DNA from: Chryseobacterium sp. MYb7
Lineage (GTDB): Bacteria; Bacteroidota; Bacteroidia; Flavobacteriales; Weeksellaceae
Assembly: GCF_002979455.1 (NCBI RefSeq)
Contig: NZ_PCOU01000036.1
Span: forward strand, 1-50,217
Direction of reading: 5' to 3'
DNA: 50,217 nt
A program made the position numbers and the translations under genes. Each line of letters starts with the position of its first letter. The stretch's first letter is position 1. Positions 16,603 to 24,819 of the stretch are shown in pieces. The notes under the pieces are model-generated. The model had not been told where the DNA came from and did no database searches. It saw only the letters and a list, made by a program, of their open reading frames with translations.

Positions 16603-16665
16603 AGACTGGATAGAAACATCCCGATTTAAATCGGGACGGCAAAGGTTCGAATCCTTTCGCGCTCA
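16603..16665 (+). pseudogene. Degenerate tRNA-Arg copy 2
   Basis: This has the same composition as copy 1, displaced by 132 bp. The palindrome CCCGATTTAAATCGGG is at 16620-16635. Confidence 0.75.
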
Positions 16666-16734
16666 CATAAAGACTTACTGGAAACAGTGAGTCTTTTTTG
16701 GTTTTATTACTTACTCAACATTCATTGATAAAGC

Positions 16735-16797
16735 AGACTGGATAGAAACATCCCGATTTAAATCGGGACGGCAAAGGTTCGAATCCTTTCGCGCTCA
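16735..16797 (+). pseudogene. Degenerate tRNA-Arg copy 3
   Basis: This is the same as copies 1 and 2, with the palindrome at 16752-16767. It is followed by a slightly different terminator (loop ATTTCT), which is closer to the one at 372-401. Confidence 0.75.
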
Positions 16798-16801
16798 CAA
16801 A

Positions 16802-16830
16802 AAGACTTACTATTTCTAGTGAGTCTTTTT
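16802..16830 (+). terminator. Terminator after the last repeat unit
   Basis: AAGACTTACT / AGTGAGTCTT with loop ATTTCT and a T run. The loop resembles that of the terminator at 372-401 rather than those of the internal units. Confidence 0.8.
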
Positions 16831-16911
16831 CGTTTATATCTCTTTAAAATAGCTTAAAAGGGATAAAAATGAATATTTACAATAAACCATGAAGCTTATA
16901 AAATAGGAAAT

Positions 16912-16941
16912 AAAAAAGGCTGCCTTTTTAAAGACAGCCTT
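16912..16941 (-). terminator. Terminator of the subtilase gene
   Basis: On the minus strand, AAGGCTGTC pairs with GGCAGCCTT and is followed by T6, 22 bp beyond the subtilase stop codon. Confidence 0.85.
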
Positions 16942-16962
16942 ACCAAATAATAAAGCAATGTA

Positions 16963-19278
16963 TTATCTCTTAATAAACTTATAGCTTTTTTTATCTATCA
17001 TTAATAAATAACTACCACTAACTAAAGAGGAAACATTAATTTTACTTTCTTTAAGCTGTCCTTGCTGCATCACTTTTCCCGCAAGATCATAGATTATGTA
17101 AGCCTCATTATCTTTTGAGTTTGTTACATTGATTTCCTTATCTGCCGGATTAGGATAAAGACCAATATCAGTACCTTTTATATCCCTATCTGCAATTGCA
17201 GAAGAAACTTTGGATACATTCGCATTAATATTTAAAGTATAACAAGTAGTGCTATTAGCTCCATTATATCCGATAACCCTAGCATAGTATGTACCTGCTG
17301 ATACGTTTGTTAAAGATACGCTTTCAACTGCTGTAGCTCCTTCAGATTTGCCAAGGAGACTTCCATTGGCATTATAAACATAAAGATCATAATCTACACC
17401 AATCGGGCCATTTAACTTTGCAACCAGATTTCCATTACCAATAGTAAACTTGTAAAAATCCTTATCTGTTCCAGATCCTATGGCTGCAGAAATTGTTTCA
17501 TTAGCATTGATAGCTGCAGCGGTAGATAATGTTTCATTAGCTTCATATGCTTTAATACATGATGGAGTCTCAGGAGTAACTACTCCAGAATCTGCCTTCC
17601 CTGTTACAATCAATGTATAATTTTGTGAACCCCCTACTAAAGCTCCTTTATGGCTTATCTCTATAACATATTCTCCAGCTGGTACAACACCCAGATCTAC
17701 TCTTTCAAAATTATCGTTATTATTTTCCGCTTTGGCATTCGTAGATCGAGACGTAAGCACCCATGGTCTGTAAACTGTATTATCACTTTTACGAGTCACT
17801 TTAAGATCCAAATTATTCACCAGTCTTTTTACAGCATTATTATTGAGCTGGTTTGATGTCTGAATAGCCCCAGCTCTATCATACCATGATATGGAAACAG
17901 TTAAAGGATTAATACCGTCTGACTGTACTATAAGTGACTCTGTTGCATTATTATTCAATGTTTTATTATCTATAATAGAATTCTTACCTTTTCCATTAAT
18001 AACCTCCACCATTTTCTTTGCATTTAATAATCCCCATCCAAACATTGCATCAGGTCCTACTACTCCTGCATCGTCAGCCGTATGCAAAGCTAATCCTTTG
18101 AGTTCAGCCCCCAGCATATACCTCTCCTGAACATTATTATGATGTTGCTGTACCAAAGACAAAGTACCAGTCACATTGGGTGATGCCATTGATGTACCTG
18201 TCATAATTCCATAGGTGTTATTACTAGCAACATTTCCATTAAACGCAACCGGAGATGTTAATTCAGTCCCATTACCGGTAATATCTGGTTTAATCCTTAA
18301 ATCATCTGTAGGCCCCTGGCTGCTTGAACTGTTAATAACTACATTTATTAAATTGCCGTTTACATCAACATTAGCATCTTCTGCATTAGCAACAACTAAA
18401 ACGTTTTTGGATGCAGCCGATGCTGTTAATTTATCATAAAGGTCTGTTGCTCCTCCCATAGGGCTTTCGTTGAGAATTCTCAAAACCCCAGCAGCATCCC
18501 TATATCTATTAAGTCCATCATTTCCTGATGCTTTTACAACAAGGTAAGAAGGAGCATTAAACAAAATAGCATCCCAATTACTTGATTCATCTATATAGGC
18601 TCCAAAATACCAATCTGGTACTGAATCAGATCTCAACCCATAAGAGTGATTCGACAATAAAAGTCCTCCAGTAGCAGCGGCTGTCATTTCAGCTGCATCA
18701 GAAGTCCAATCATAAGATTCAATCTGAGATGAAGAAGCCATTCCTTTGGCAGTGGCTCTTACTCCAGCTGCACCAATAGTTCCCGCAACATGGGTTGCAT
18801 GATTGCTATTAAGAACTGCATTAAATGTTCCATTATCTTTTCTGGTAACTCTATTTCCAAATTCAACATGAGTATTGCGCACTGCTCCTCCATCCCAAAC
18901 TCCGACTATCATGTTTTCACCATTAAGATTTAACCCTAAAGACCCTCCCGTGTTAAGGTGGTTTGCTCTTGTAGATTTTGCTGCATCAACATTCTTAGTT
19001 GAATAATAAATAGGTGTACCATTCTCATCAATTCTCATCAACTCTGAAACAGAGCCATCTTTTTCTTCAATTACAAGAGGAAGGTTATTTTTTCTTGCAT
19101 ATGCAACTGCCTCTACCTTATTTTGTTTAGATTTTTCAGAAAAATCGTTAAATAAGTTTTGTAATGTTTTTTGATCGTACTTTTTTGTTATTTCTCTTCT
19201 TTCAGTTTCTGTTTGTGCAAAGAAACAAGCTGAAGCAGAAAAAGTAAATAATGCACTAAAAAGGATTCTTTTTTTCAT
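16963..19278 (-). CDS. T9SS-secreted S8 (subtilisin-like) serine protease
   Basis: This is a 771-aa protein in four parts. A signal peptide (about 1-21) and N-terminal segment precede an S8 domain with Asp in VGVWDGG (about 129), His in NSNHATHVAG (about 160) and Ser in GTSMASPNVTG (about 363). A bacterial pre-peptidase C-terminal-like beta domain follows (DFYKFTIGNGNLVAKL... to YARVIGYNG). The last about 75 residues are a type A T9SS sorting domain (IGLYPNPADKEINV...SYLLMIDKKSYKFIKR). It should be exported by Sec, cross the outer membrane by T9SS and act extracellularly on proteins. It is a single-gene unit with its own terminator. Confidence 0.95.
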   Translation of the reverse strand: MKKRILFSALFTFSASACFFAQTETERREITKKYDQKTLQNLFNDFSEKSKQNKVEAVAYARKNNLPLVIEEKDGSVSELMRIDENGTPIYYSTKNVDAAKSTRANHLNTGGSLGLNLNGENMIVGVWDGGAVRNTHVEFGNRVTRKDNGTFNAVLNSNHATHVAGTIGAAGVRATAKGMASSSQIESYDWTSDAAEMTAAATGGLLLSNHSYGLRSDSVPDWYFGAYIDESSNWDAILFNAPSYLVVKASGNDGLNRYRDAAGVLRILNESPMGGATDLYDKLTASAASKNVLVVANAEDANVDVNGNLINVVINSSSSQGPTDDLRIKPDITGNGTELTSPVAFNGNVASNNTYGIMTGTSMASPNVTGTLSLVQQHHNNVQERYMLGAELKGLALHTADDAGVVGPDAMFGWGLLNAKKMVEVINGKGKNSIIDNKTLNNNATESLIVQSDGINPLTVSISWYDRAGAIQTSNQLNNNAVKRLVNNLDLKVTRKSDNTVYRPWVLTSRSTNAKAENNNDNFERVDLGVVPAGEYVIEISHKGALVGGSQNYTLIVTGKADSGVVTPETPSCIKAYEANETLSTAAAINANETISAAIGSGTDKDFYKFTIGNGNLVAKLNGPIGVDYDLYVYNANGSLLGKSEGATAVESVSLTNVSAGTYYARVIGYNGANSTTCYTLNINANVSKVSSAIADRDIKGTDIGLYPNPADKEINVTNSKDNEAYIIYDLAGKVMQQGQLKESKINVSSLVSGSYLLMIDKKSYKFIKR

Positions 19279-19924
19279 TTTTTAAAATTTTAATGATTAA
19301 TTATATATAAATACAGCGCTGTTCAAACGTTTTTTCATTTATAGTTCTTCAATAAGAACTCATACTCAATATTTTAAAATTCTTAAAAAAATAATATCTT
19401 AATCAACAAATCTATACACCAAATATTATTGGACTTTTTCGATTCAATAAAGTTTAAAGAGAAAGTCTTCATCTGAACACCCAATTACACCCTTGCAACT
19501 ATCTCTTATGATATCTCTATTTATGAATTAAATTCACAAATAAAAAAATCAAAAATAAATCATTATCAACCATAAAAACGCAATAATTTTATTAAAATAT
19601 TACTATAGCGGCAAAATAAAAACAAATAAAAACAAATCCATAACAAAAAAATAACTATTTAATAAAAATCATATTTTTAGATATAATTAATCAAATTACA
19701 TTAATTTTTTAAACCAATAAATCACAAAAAAGAGAATTTAATACTATACAATGCATATTAAAAAAACAAAAAAACTGGTTAGGACTTTTAAATACATTCC
19801 CTTTTTTGGTTTATTTTTATAACGTTTCTCTACATTCTACTGAAATATCATTAAAAAGAAAAAAAATAAACAAAAACTTATTAACCTTTAAAATGTATAC
19901 ATAATTGCAAAATTTTATAAAAAC
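19279..19924. other. AT-rich intergenic region
   Basis: About 645 bp of very AT-rich sequence separate the subtilase start from the next gene's terminator. It must hold the subtilase promoter: CAAATCTA at about 19409 is a minus-strand TAGATTTG match, without a convincing -33 element. I see no gene, repeat or RNA in it. Confidence 0.5.
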
Positions 19925-19958
19925 AAAAAAGAGGCTGTCTCAAAAGTGAGACAGCCTC
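19925..19958 (-). terminator. Terminator of the prmA-SH3 unit
   Basis: GAGGCTGTCTC / GAGACAGCCTC is a perfect 11-bp stem (19931-19941 and 19948-19958). On the minus strand it is followed by T6 and further T-rich sequence, 18 bp beyond the stop codon at 19977. Confidence 0.9.
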
Positions 19959-19976
19959 TAATATATTCCGAATATA

Positions 19977-20816
19977 CTATTTCAGTTTATAAGAACTTCC
20001 GTTCCAAAGATAAGTTTTGGAAGAGCTTTTCTTCTTCTCTCTGTCTTTCTCATCTACTTCCATGTCTTCCACTTTTAAGATAAATGCGTTGGGAATTCCT
20101 CCTTTACCATTAGGAAAAATATATTCTTCACTGTGATAAAAAGCACCGGCATCCCCTACGTTCATTAATTGTGGTAGGGTAATTAGTTTTTTATCTTTAA
20201 AAAGAACATACTGATCATAGCTGGCAATTCCACATGCTTCTCCGGAAACCATTGCTTTTAAAGTAAATTCAACATTTTGAAGTTTATGACCACTTTCAAT
20301 ATTGAAAGATGCAGAGCTCAACTCTTCTCCTCTTCCTGTGTCGAAATACACCTCATCAATAAGCATATTTCCTTCCATTACTTTTATTCCGGCAATGTTC
20401 TGTTTTTCGATCTCATTGAATTCCTTATTCTTCCTATCAATGGTTTTGGAAAGTCCAAAAAGGAAATCATACCCGTTTTTGTTACGATAACCTACACAAA
20501 GATTACCACCCCAGATATACCCTTCCTGTGTATTTTCTCCCTTCTGATAAGAGGTTTTATACCAGTTAGCATTTCTTTCTCCCAATTTCAGGACTAAATT
20601 CTCTTTTTTAAGAATCATAACCTGCTGATTGGTCTGTAGCGAATCTACAATCTGAGCATTCACTCCGGGATCCTGTCTCACACGAGTCCAGTCAGTAAAA
20701 ATTTTCTGGGTTTTATTTTCCTCAAAGCCAAAGACTCCATCTGCATATACTTCACTTTCCTGCGCTGTAAAAAACTGCAGCATCAGTAAAAATAAAGCTG
20801 TCCCTAAAGTTTTCAT
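19977..20816 (-). CDS. Secreted protein with SH3-like N-terminal domain
   Basis: This is a 279-aa protein with a signal peptide (about 1-18). Residues about 40-110 look like a bacterial SH3 domain: WTRVRQDPGVNAQIVDSLQTNQQVMILKK..., then NWYKTSY and EGYIWGGNL. The remainder (about 110-279) has no motif I recognise and is probably beta-rich. It ends in a lysine/serine-rich linker and a short YLWNGSSYKLK strand. It begins 24 bp after prmA and shares its terminator, so it is probably cotranscribed. The function is unknown; ligand or peptidoglycan binding is only a family-level guess. Confidence 0.8.
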   Translation of the reverse strand: MKTLGTALFLLMLQFFTAQESEVYADGVFGFEENKTQKIFTDWTRVRQDPGVNAQIVDSLQTNQQVMILKKENLVLKLGERNANWYKTSYQKGENTQEGYIWGGNLCVGYRNKNGYDFLFGLSKTIDRKNKEFNEIEKQNIAGIKVMEGNMLIDEVYFDTGRGEELSSASFNIESGHKLQNVEFTLKAMVSGEACGIASYDQYVLFKDKKLITLPQLMNVGDAGAFYHSEEYIFPNGKGGIPNAFILKVEDMEVDEKDREKKKSSSKTYLWNGSSYKLK

Positions 20817-20840
20817 AGTTATATTTTGTTTTTTGGTGTG

Positions 20841-21668
20841 TTATTTTTCAAGCAGAAGGCTTACCCATTCTTCACGCTGCAATTGCTTTTTCAGCTCAAG
20901 TCCGCTTTCTTTGCATACTTCCAGGATATCATCTACATCAAAGAAACATAGTCCTGAAAGCAATAGTTTTCCTCCTTTATTCAACACTGAAACATAAGTT
21001 GGAATATCTGAAATCAAAATATTTCTGTTGATATTGGCTAAAATAATATCAAAATTCTCTTTTCCTAAATTTTCGGCAGTTCCCTGTTCAATATCCAGTT
21101 CTACATTGTTTCTTACGATATTTTCTTTTGAATTTTCTACTGACCATTCGTCAATATCGATGGCTTTTGTATCTCCTGCTCCCTGTTGTTTTGCATAAAT
21201 GGCCAATACAGAAGTTCCACATCCCATATCCAATACTTTTTTACCATTGAAATCAATATCCATCATCTGTTGGATCATCAGATGGGTAGTTGGGTGATGT
21301 CCTGTTCCGAAAGACATTTTAGGCTGAATGATAATTTCATGCATTCCCGGTACAGACTCATGGAACTCTGCTCTGATCAATACTTTATCATCGATATTAA
21401 TTGGAGAGAAATTCTTTTCCCATTCCTCATTCCAGTTGATGTTTGGCATTTCTTCGAAAGAATATTCGATTTTTACATTTTCGTTTTCAAAGATCGGAAG
21501 TGCTTTCAAGTGATCTTCATGAAACAATTCTGTCTGGATATATCCTAAAATTCCGTCAATCTCTTCTGTAAAGCTGTCAAAACCTATTTCTATAAGCTCT
21601 GCCATTAATATCTCATTCCAAGGCTGCAATGGAGAAATCTTGAAATTGAATTCTAAATAATTTTGCAT
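20841..21668 (-). CDS. prmA: Ribosomal protein L11 methyltransferase
   Basis: This is a 275-aa SAM-dependent methyltransferase. The N-terminal substrate-recognition domain (YLEFNFKISPLQPWNEILMAEL...) precedes the Rossmann domain. That domain has IIQPKMSFGTGHHPTTHLM (about 126-144), the SAM motif VLDMGCGTSVLAIYA and ILANINRNIL in place of the NPPY-type motif. The combination FGTGHHPTT with NINRN is diagnostic for PrmA. I chose the ATG at 21668: a -7 box sits at 21684-21691, so the longer in-frame start at 21686 would lie upstream of transcription. Confidence 0.93.
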   Translation of the reverse strand: MQNYLEFNFKISPLQPWNEILMAELIEIGFDSFTEEIDGILGYIQTELFHEDHLKALPIFENENVKIEYSFEEMPNINWNEEWEKNFSPINIDDKVLIRAEFHESVPGMHEIIIQPKMSFGTGHHPTTHLMIQQMMDIDFNGKKVLDMGCGTSVLAIYAKQQGAGDTKAIDIDEWSVENSKENIVRNNVELDIEQGTAENLGKENFDIILANINRNILISDIPTYVSVLNKGGKLLLSGLCFFDVDDILEVCKESGLELKKQLQREEWVSLLLEK

Positions 21669-21683
21669 GTGACTAATTTGCTG

Positions 21684-21691
21684 CAAAAATA
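21684..21691 (-). promoter_or_regulatory. -7 box of prmA
   Basis: CAAAAATA reads TATTTTTG on the minus strand, matching TAnnTTTG. It lies 16 bp before the chosen prmA start and would leave a very short leader. No clear -33 element is visible. Confidence 0.45.
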
Positions 21692-21811
21692 CTAATGTTA
21701 TTACGGTTAAAAAAATGATGGAAGGATTTTTGGCTGAAACCGGAGATTTTTTTTATTTTTTTTTGAATGATACTATGGGAAAGTTTATTTATGGAATTTT
21801 TATCCCATAGA

Positions 21812-21830
21812 TTGCACGGATGACACAGAT
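21812..21830. repeat. 19-bp dispersed repeat, copy 1
   Basis: TTGCACGGATGACACAGAT occurs here and again at 21992-22010, flanking the hairpin repeat at 21871-21951. No gene is present between prmA and the dehydrogenase gene. Confidence 0.8.
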
Positions 21831-21870
21831 TTTTTGAAAAATAGTCTTGAAAATTAAGTAATTCGGAGCT

Positions 21871-21951
21871 TGTCATTCTGAATGAAATGAAATGTAGTGA
21901 AGAATCTCATCTTTAAACGACTAATAAGATTCTTCCTTCGTCAGAATGACA
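21871..21951. repeat. Palindromic intergenic repeat (TGTCATTCTGA family)
   Basis: TGTCATTCTGAATGAA...GAAGAATCT is followed about 20 bp later by its approximate reverse complement AGATTCTTCCTTCGTCAGAATGACA. The 81-bp element forms a long imperfect hairpin. Sequences of this form are familiar dispersed intergenic repeats in Bacteroidota. Confidence 0.8.
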
Positions 21952-21991
21952 TTTTGGGAGTAGCTTATATTGTATGAATGCTATTCTTTTG

Positions 21992-22010
21992 TTGCACGGA
22001 TGACACAGAT
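21992..22010. repeat. 19-bp dispersed repeat, copy 2
   Basis: An exact second copy of TTGCACGGATGACACAGAT, 180 bp from the first. Confidence 0.8.
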
Positions 22011-22025
22011 GATTGCGCATAATAT

Positions 22026-22198
22026 ATTCAATAGGGAGGTCTTAAAAATCATGACAAATGCCATTGGCTTTAGCCAAAACTTATTTTTTCTATCTAAGAC
22101 TATGTAGATTTTTTTGAGATGTGAAAGATTCTAAGTTTTGGCTAAAGCCTAATAAAAACGTAAAAAATAAAGCGGGCTAAAGCCCGCTCCTATTGAAT
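22026..22198. repeat. MITE-like element with nested inverted repeats
   Basis: The terminal arms ATTCAATAGG (22026-22035) and CCTATTGAAT (22189-22198) are perfect. Inside lie an 18-bp perfect inverted repeat, GGCTTTAGCCAAAACTTA (22066-22083) with TAAGTTTTGGCTAAAGCC (22132-22149), and a hairpin AGCGGGC-TAAA-GCCCGCT (22171-22188). No coding frame is present in the 173 bp. Confidence 0.8.
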
Positions 22199-22238
22199 TT
22201 TTATTATCCAATGAAGATTAACCGTTCTTTGCTGAAAG

Positions 22239-22298
22239 CTTTAAACTTTAAACCGAGAACCTTAAACTCTAAACCTTGAACTTTAAATTTTAAACCTT
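22239..22298. repeat. Imperfect short tandem repeat (CTTTAAAC type)
   Basis: Repeated variants of CTTTAAACTTTAAACC, CCTTAAACTCTAAACC and CTTTAAATTTTAAACC fill 60 bp up to the end of the dehydrogenase gene. The function is unknown. Confidence 0.7.
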
Positions 22299-22299
22299 A

Positions 22300-23013
22300 T
22301 TATGGATTCGTAGAGAAAATGGAACCGTTTGCAATTAATGCTCTTCTGTTCATTTTCAGGATATCTCTTACCCATTCTGCAAAGTCTTCCGGCTGTAATA
22401 CTTTATCAGGGTTTCCGTCTGTAAGCCCTCCCTGAATACTCATATCAGAAGCAATGGTACTTGGAGTCAAAGTGATGACACGGATATTCTGCTTTCTCCA
22501 TTCTGCCATCATCGACTGTGATAAAGATACTACAGCTGCTTTTGAAGCGGCATATGCAGACATATTCAGGCCTCCTTTCAGACCTGCGGTAGATGCTACG
22601 TTTACGATATCTCCTTCACCTTTAGCTTTCATGAATGGATGAGCTGCTTTCGCTGCGTAATATACTCCAAACAAGTTGGTTTTAATCACCTGCTCCCATG
22701 TTTCAGAAGGCATTTCTTCAATGGAACCAAAGTCCCCGATTCCTGCATTGTTGATCAGAATATCAATTCCTCCCAATTGCTCTGCCAAAGATTCTATTCC
22801 AGCTTTTACCTGAATTTCATTGTCTACAGAAAAAACTGCGTAGGCTGAGTTCACGCCCAATTTTTTGATTTCTTCAACCGTCATTTTAAGGTTTTCCTCG
22901 TTTCTTCCTGTAATGGCAACGTTTACTCCTTCATTGGCTAAAGCTAATGCTACAGCTTTCCCTAGTCCTCTTCCACCACCTGTTACGATGGCATTTTTTC
23001 CATTTATATTCAT
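22300..23013 (-). CDS. Short-chain dehydrogenase/reductase (FabG-like)
   Basis: This is a 237-aa classical SDR. It has the cofactor motif TGGGRGLGKA (about 11-20), the NNAG motif in ILINNAGIGDFG, the catalytic Ser region (IVNVASTAGLKG), and Tyr/Lys in SAYAASKAAV. Its closest recognisable role is 3-oxoacyl-ACP reductase/3-ketoacyl reductase. It lies alone, with no fatty-acid synthesis genes nearby, so a general NAD(P)-dependent ketone reductase is equally possible. A -7 box precedes it by about 23 bp. Confidence 0.9.
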   Translation of the reverse strand: MNINGKNAIVTGGGRGLGKAVALALANEGVNVAITGRNEENLKMTVEEIKKLGVNSAYAVFSVDNEIQVKAGIESLAEQLGGIDILINNAGIGDFGSIEEMPSETWEQVIKTNLFGVYYAAKAAHPFMKAKGEGDIVNVASTAGLKGGLNMSAYAASKAAVVSLSQSMMAEWRKQNIRVITLTPSTIASDMSIQGGLTDGNPDKVLQPEDFAEWVRDILKMNRRALIANGSIFSTNP

Positions 23014-23035
23014 AGTAATGATACTTTTCTTACCA

Positions 23036-23043
23036 CAAAGTTA
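23036..23043 (-). promoter_or_regulatory. -7 box of the SDR gene
   Basis: CAAAGTTA reads TAACTTTG on the minus strand, a match to TAnnTTTG. It is positioned to give a short 5' leader. Confidence 0.5.
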
Positions 23044-23124
23044 CGAAAGAACATTTTTATGAGGCGATGAAAACAAGGATTTAATAGTTTTTTAATGGTT
23101 TTTGTGAACCTTCAATAAAAATTA

Positions 23125-23148
23125 AAACCGGCTCATAAGAACCGGTTT
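23125..23148 (-). terminator. Terminator of the SusC-SusD-phosphoesterase operon
   Basis: AAACCGG / CCGGTTT pairs around a 10-nt loop and on the minus strand runs into TTTTAATTTT. It lies 39 bp beyond the phosphoesterase stop. Confidence 0.75.
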
Positions 23149-23186
23149 CAAAATCTAAAAAAAGGTATAGTAAAAAAATAAAATGC

Positions 23187-24776
23187 TTAAGGAATCTGAA
23201 TGGCATTCTGAACTTCAAATTCTTCTGAAGCTGAGAATTCATTGCCATACATGTCGACCGCTTTCACCTCAACTTTATGTTTTCCTAATGACAATTTTTT
23301 AGGAAAATCTGCTTCCCAGATGTGTTTTGACATTTCAGGGTTGGAAGGTCTTCTTCCCGGAAGAATTTTCTCTGTAGTATCCCATTTGAAAACGGAAAGG
23401 GCAAAATTTGGATCTATCGTTTCATCGTATTCCATTTCTTCCCATTTTCCACCGTCTATTCTGTATTCTACTTTGTCATTTTTGCTTCCCATGAAGAAAT
23501 TAGCCAATACTTTAGCAGAGGTTCTTGAGGATGGAATCACTTTCGGAACATATAATTTGATCTGATAATCTTCCGGTTTTCCGGCTGTTCTGTATTTTAC
23601 TTTATACTGATTGTCTGTAAAACTGATGAATGAATACCCTTTTGCGGTTCCGTCTCTCATAGTGGAAGTAGGGAGTCCGGCATCATCAGGTGTTCCAGAA
23701 TACCAGTCGCCACAAGTAGTTCCTACGTTGTATTCGTGTAGTTCTTTTATTCCGTTCCAGCCTGCTTTTTTTCCATAGAAAATCTGTTGCTGGATGTGCG
23801 TATGTGCGGATAAAAGCAAGACATTCTGAAATGGATTCAGGAAATCAAATAATTTCTGACGGTCTGCATTTCTAAAGTTGTCTTCGTTTTTATGTTCTAA
23901 TGGAATATGGAAGGAAATGACAATCAATTTATTCTTGTCAACCAGTTTTAAATCATTTTCGATGAACTGAAGCTGATCTTCACGGAATCCTCCCCAATAT
24001 CCTTTGCCATCTCTCGGATCCGGATAAAGAATATCATCCAGAATGATGAAGTGCACGTTTCCATAATTGAAGGAATAATTGGCAGGGCCAAAATTGGATT
24101 CAAATGTTTCGTCAGAAAGCCTGTCTTCTTTTGCATCATAGTTCATGTCATGATTTCCCATTACGTTATACCAAGGCAATCCTACTTCTTTCATTACATC
24201 TGCATAAGGTTTCTGAAGGCTTAGGTTGTCTCCTACCAAATCTCCCAGACTGATTCCCAGCACAGCATTTTTCTTGGTGTTTTTCACTTCGTTTACAATT
24301 CCTCTTTTGAAATAGTCCAGTTCTTTTTCTGTGTAAGGCTGCGGATCACCAAAAACAAGGATATCAAAATTTTTATCTTCCTTTTGTGGGTAAAGCGGGA
24401 AATTCAGTTCTTTAGGAAGATCTCCTGTGGCAGCTACTCCTTTGTATTTAAAATCTGCCGGAGAACCTTTTGGTTTATGATGATAGTAGAATTGTGGAAG
24501 ATTGTTTGCGTTTAAAGCCGTTTGATAACCTGAAGGTTTGATCACAAAAATAGTCTGATCTTCCTGAACCGGCAGGCTGTATCTTCCGTTTTTATCGGTA
24601 AGAACCACCTGAACACCATTGGAAACAGATACACCTTCTATTCCTTTCTCGCGGTTTTCTTTCTTTTGGTTTTTGTTGCTGTCTTCGTAAACATATCCTG
24701 AAACAGAAGTTTGTGAAAATGCCATTGCTGAAACCAACATACAAGGCATTAAAAATTTTATACTGATACTCATCAT
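23187..24776 (-). CDS. Secreted calcineurin-like metallophosphoesterase
   Basis: This is a 529-aa protein with a signal peptide (about 1-22) and three domains. The first is an N-terminal beta-sandwich (SGYVYEDSNKNQKKE...GRYSLP, MetallophosN-like). The second is a calcineurin-type catalytic domain with FGDPQP, SLGDLVGD, MGNHDMNYD and LSAHTHIQ, which carry the metal ligands. The third is a C-terminal beta domain (about 400-529) typical of the family. It is periplasmic or surface-linked and acts on a phosphate ester of unknown identity. It follows the SusD gene by 43 bp, so its product probably works with the SusC/SusD uptake pair. Start may be 24776 or the adjacent ATG at 24773. Confidence 0.91.
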   Translation of the reverse strand: MMSISIKFLMPCMLVSAMAFSQTSVSGYVYEDSNKNQKKENREKGIEGVSVSNGVQVVLTDKNGRYSLPVQEDQTIFVIKPSGYQTALNANNLPQFYYHHKPKGSPADFKYKGVAATGDLPKELNFPLYPQKEDKNFDILVFGDPQPYTEKELDYFKRGIVNEVKNTKKNAVLGISLGDLVGDNLSLQKPYADVMKEVGLPWYNVMGNHDMNYDAKEDRLSDETFESNFGPANYSFNYGNVHFIILDDILYPDPRDGKGYWGGFREDQLQFIENDLKLVDKNKLIVISFHIPLEHKNEDNFRNADRQKLFDFLNPFQNVLLLSAHTHIQQQIFYGKKAGWNGIKELHEYNVGTTCGDWYSGTPDDAGLPTSTMRDGTAKGYSFISFTDNQYKVKYRTAGKPEDYQIKLYVPKVIPSSRTSAKVLANFFMGSKNDKVEYRIDGGKWEEMEYDETIDPNFALSVFKWDTTEKILPGRRPSNPEMSKHIWEADFPKKLSLGKHKVEVKAVDMYGNEFSASEEFEVQNAIQIP

Positions 24777-24819
24777 TTTTAAATCTTTAAATTATTTTTA
24801 AATTTTTCAATTGAGGTTA

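Larger units (their letters stand above)
16381..16799 (+). repeat. 132-bp tandem repeat, three units plus a partial
   Basis: GTTCGAATCC recurs at 16381, 16513, 16645 and 16777, an exact 132-bp period. Each unit holds the T arm and acceptor 3' strand of tRNA-Arg, the terminator hairpin, a linker (GTTTTATTACTTACTCAACA...) and the pseudo-tRNA start with a palindrome. Units 2 and 3 look identical. Unit 1 differs at two positions, TTTTTTAG for TTTTTTGG and TTTATT for TTCATT. The spacing and content exclude a CRISPR array. Confidence 0.93.

Noticed and set aside
16471..16797. Three additional functional tRNA genes
   Set aside because: Each copy lacks the 5' acceptor strand and a normal D arm, and the anticodon arm is a palindrome with a 6-nt centre.
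16381..16799. CRISPR array
   Set aside because: The repeat units are 132 bp, adjacent and nearly identical throughout, with no variable spacers; the content is tRNA-derived.
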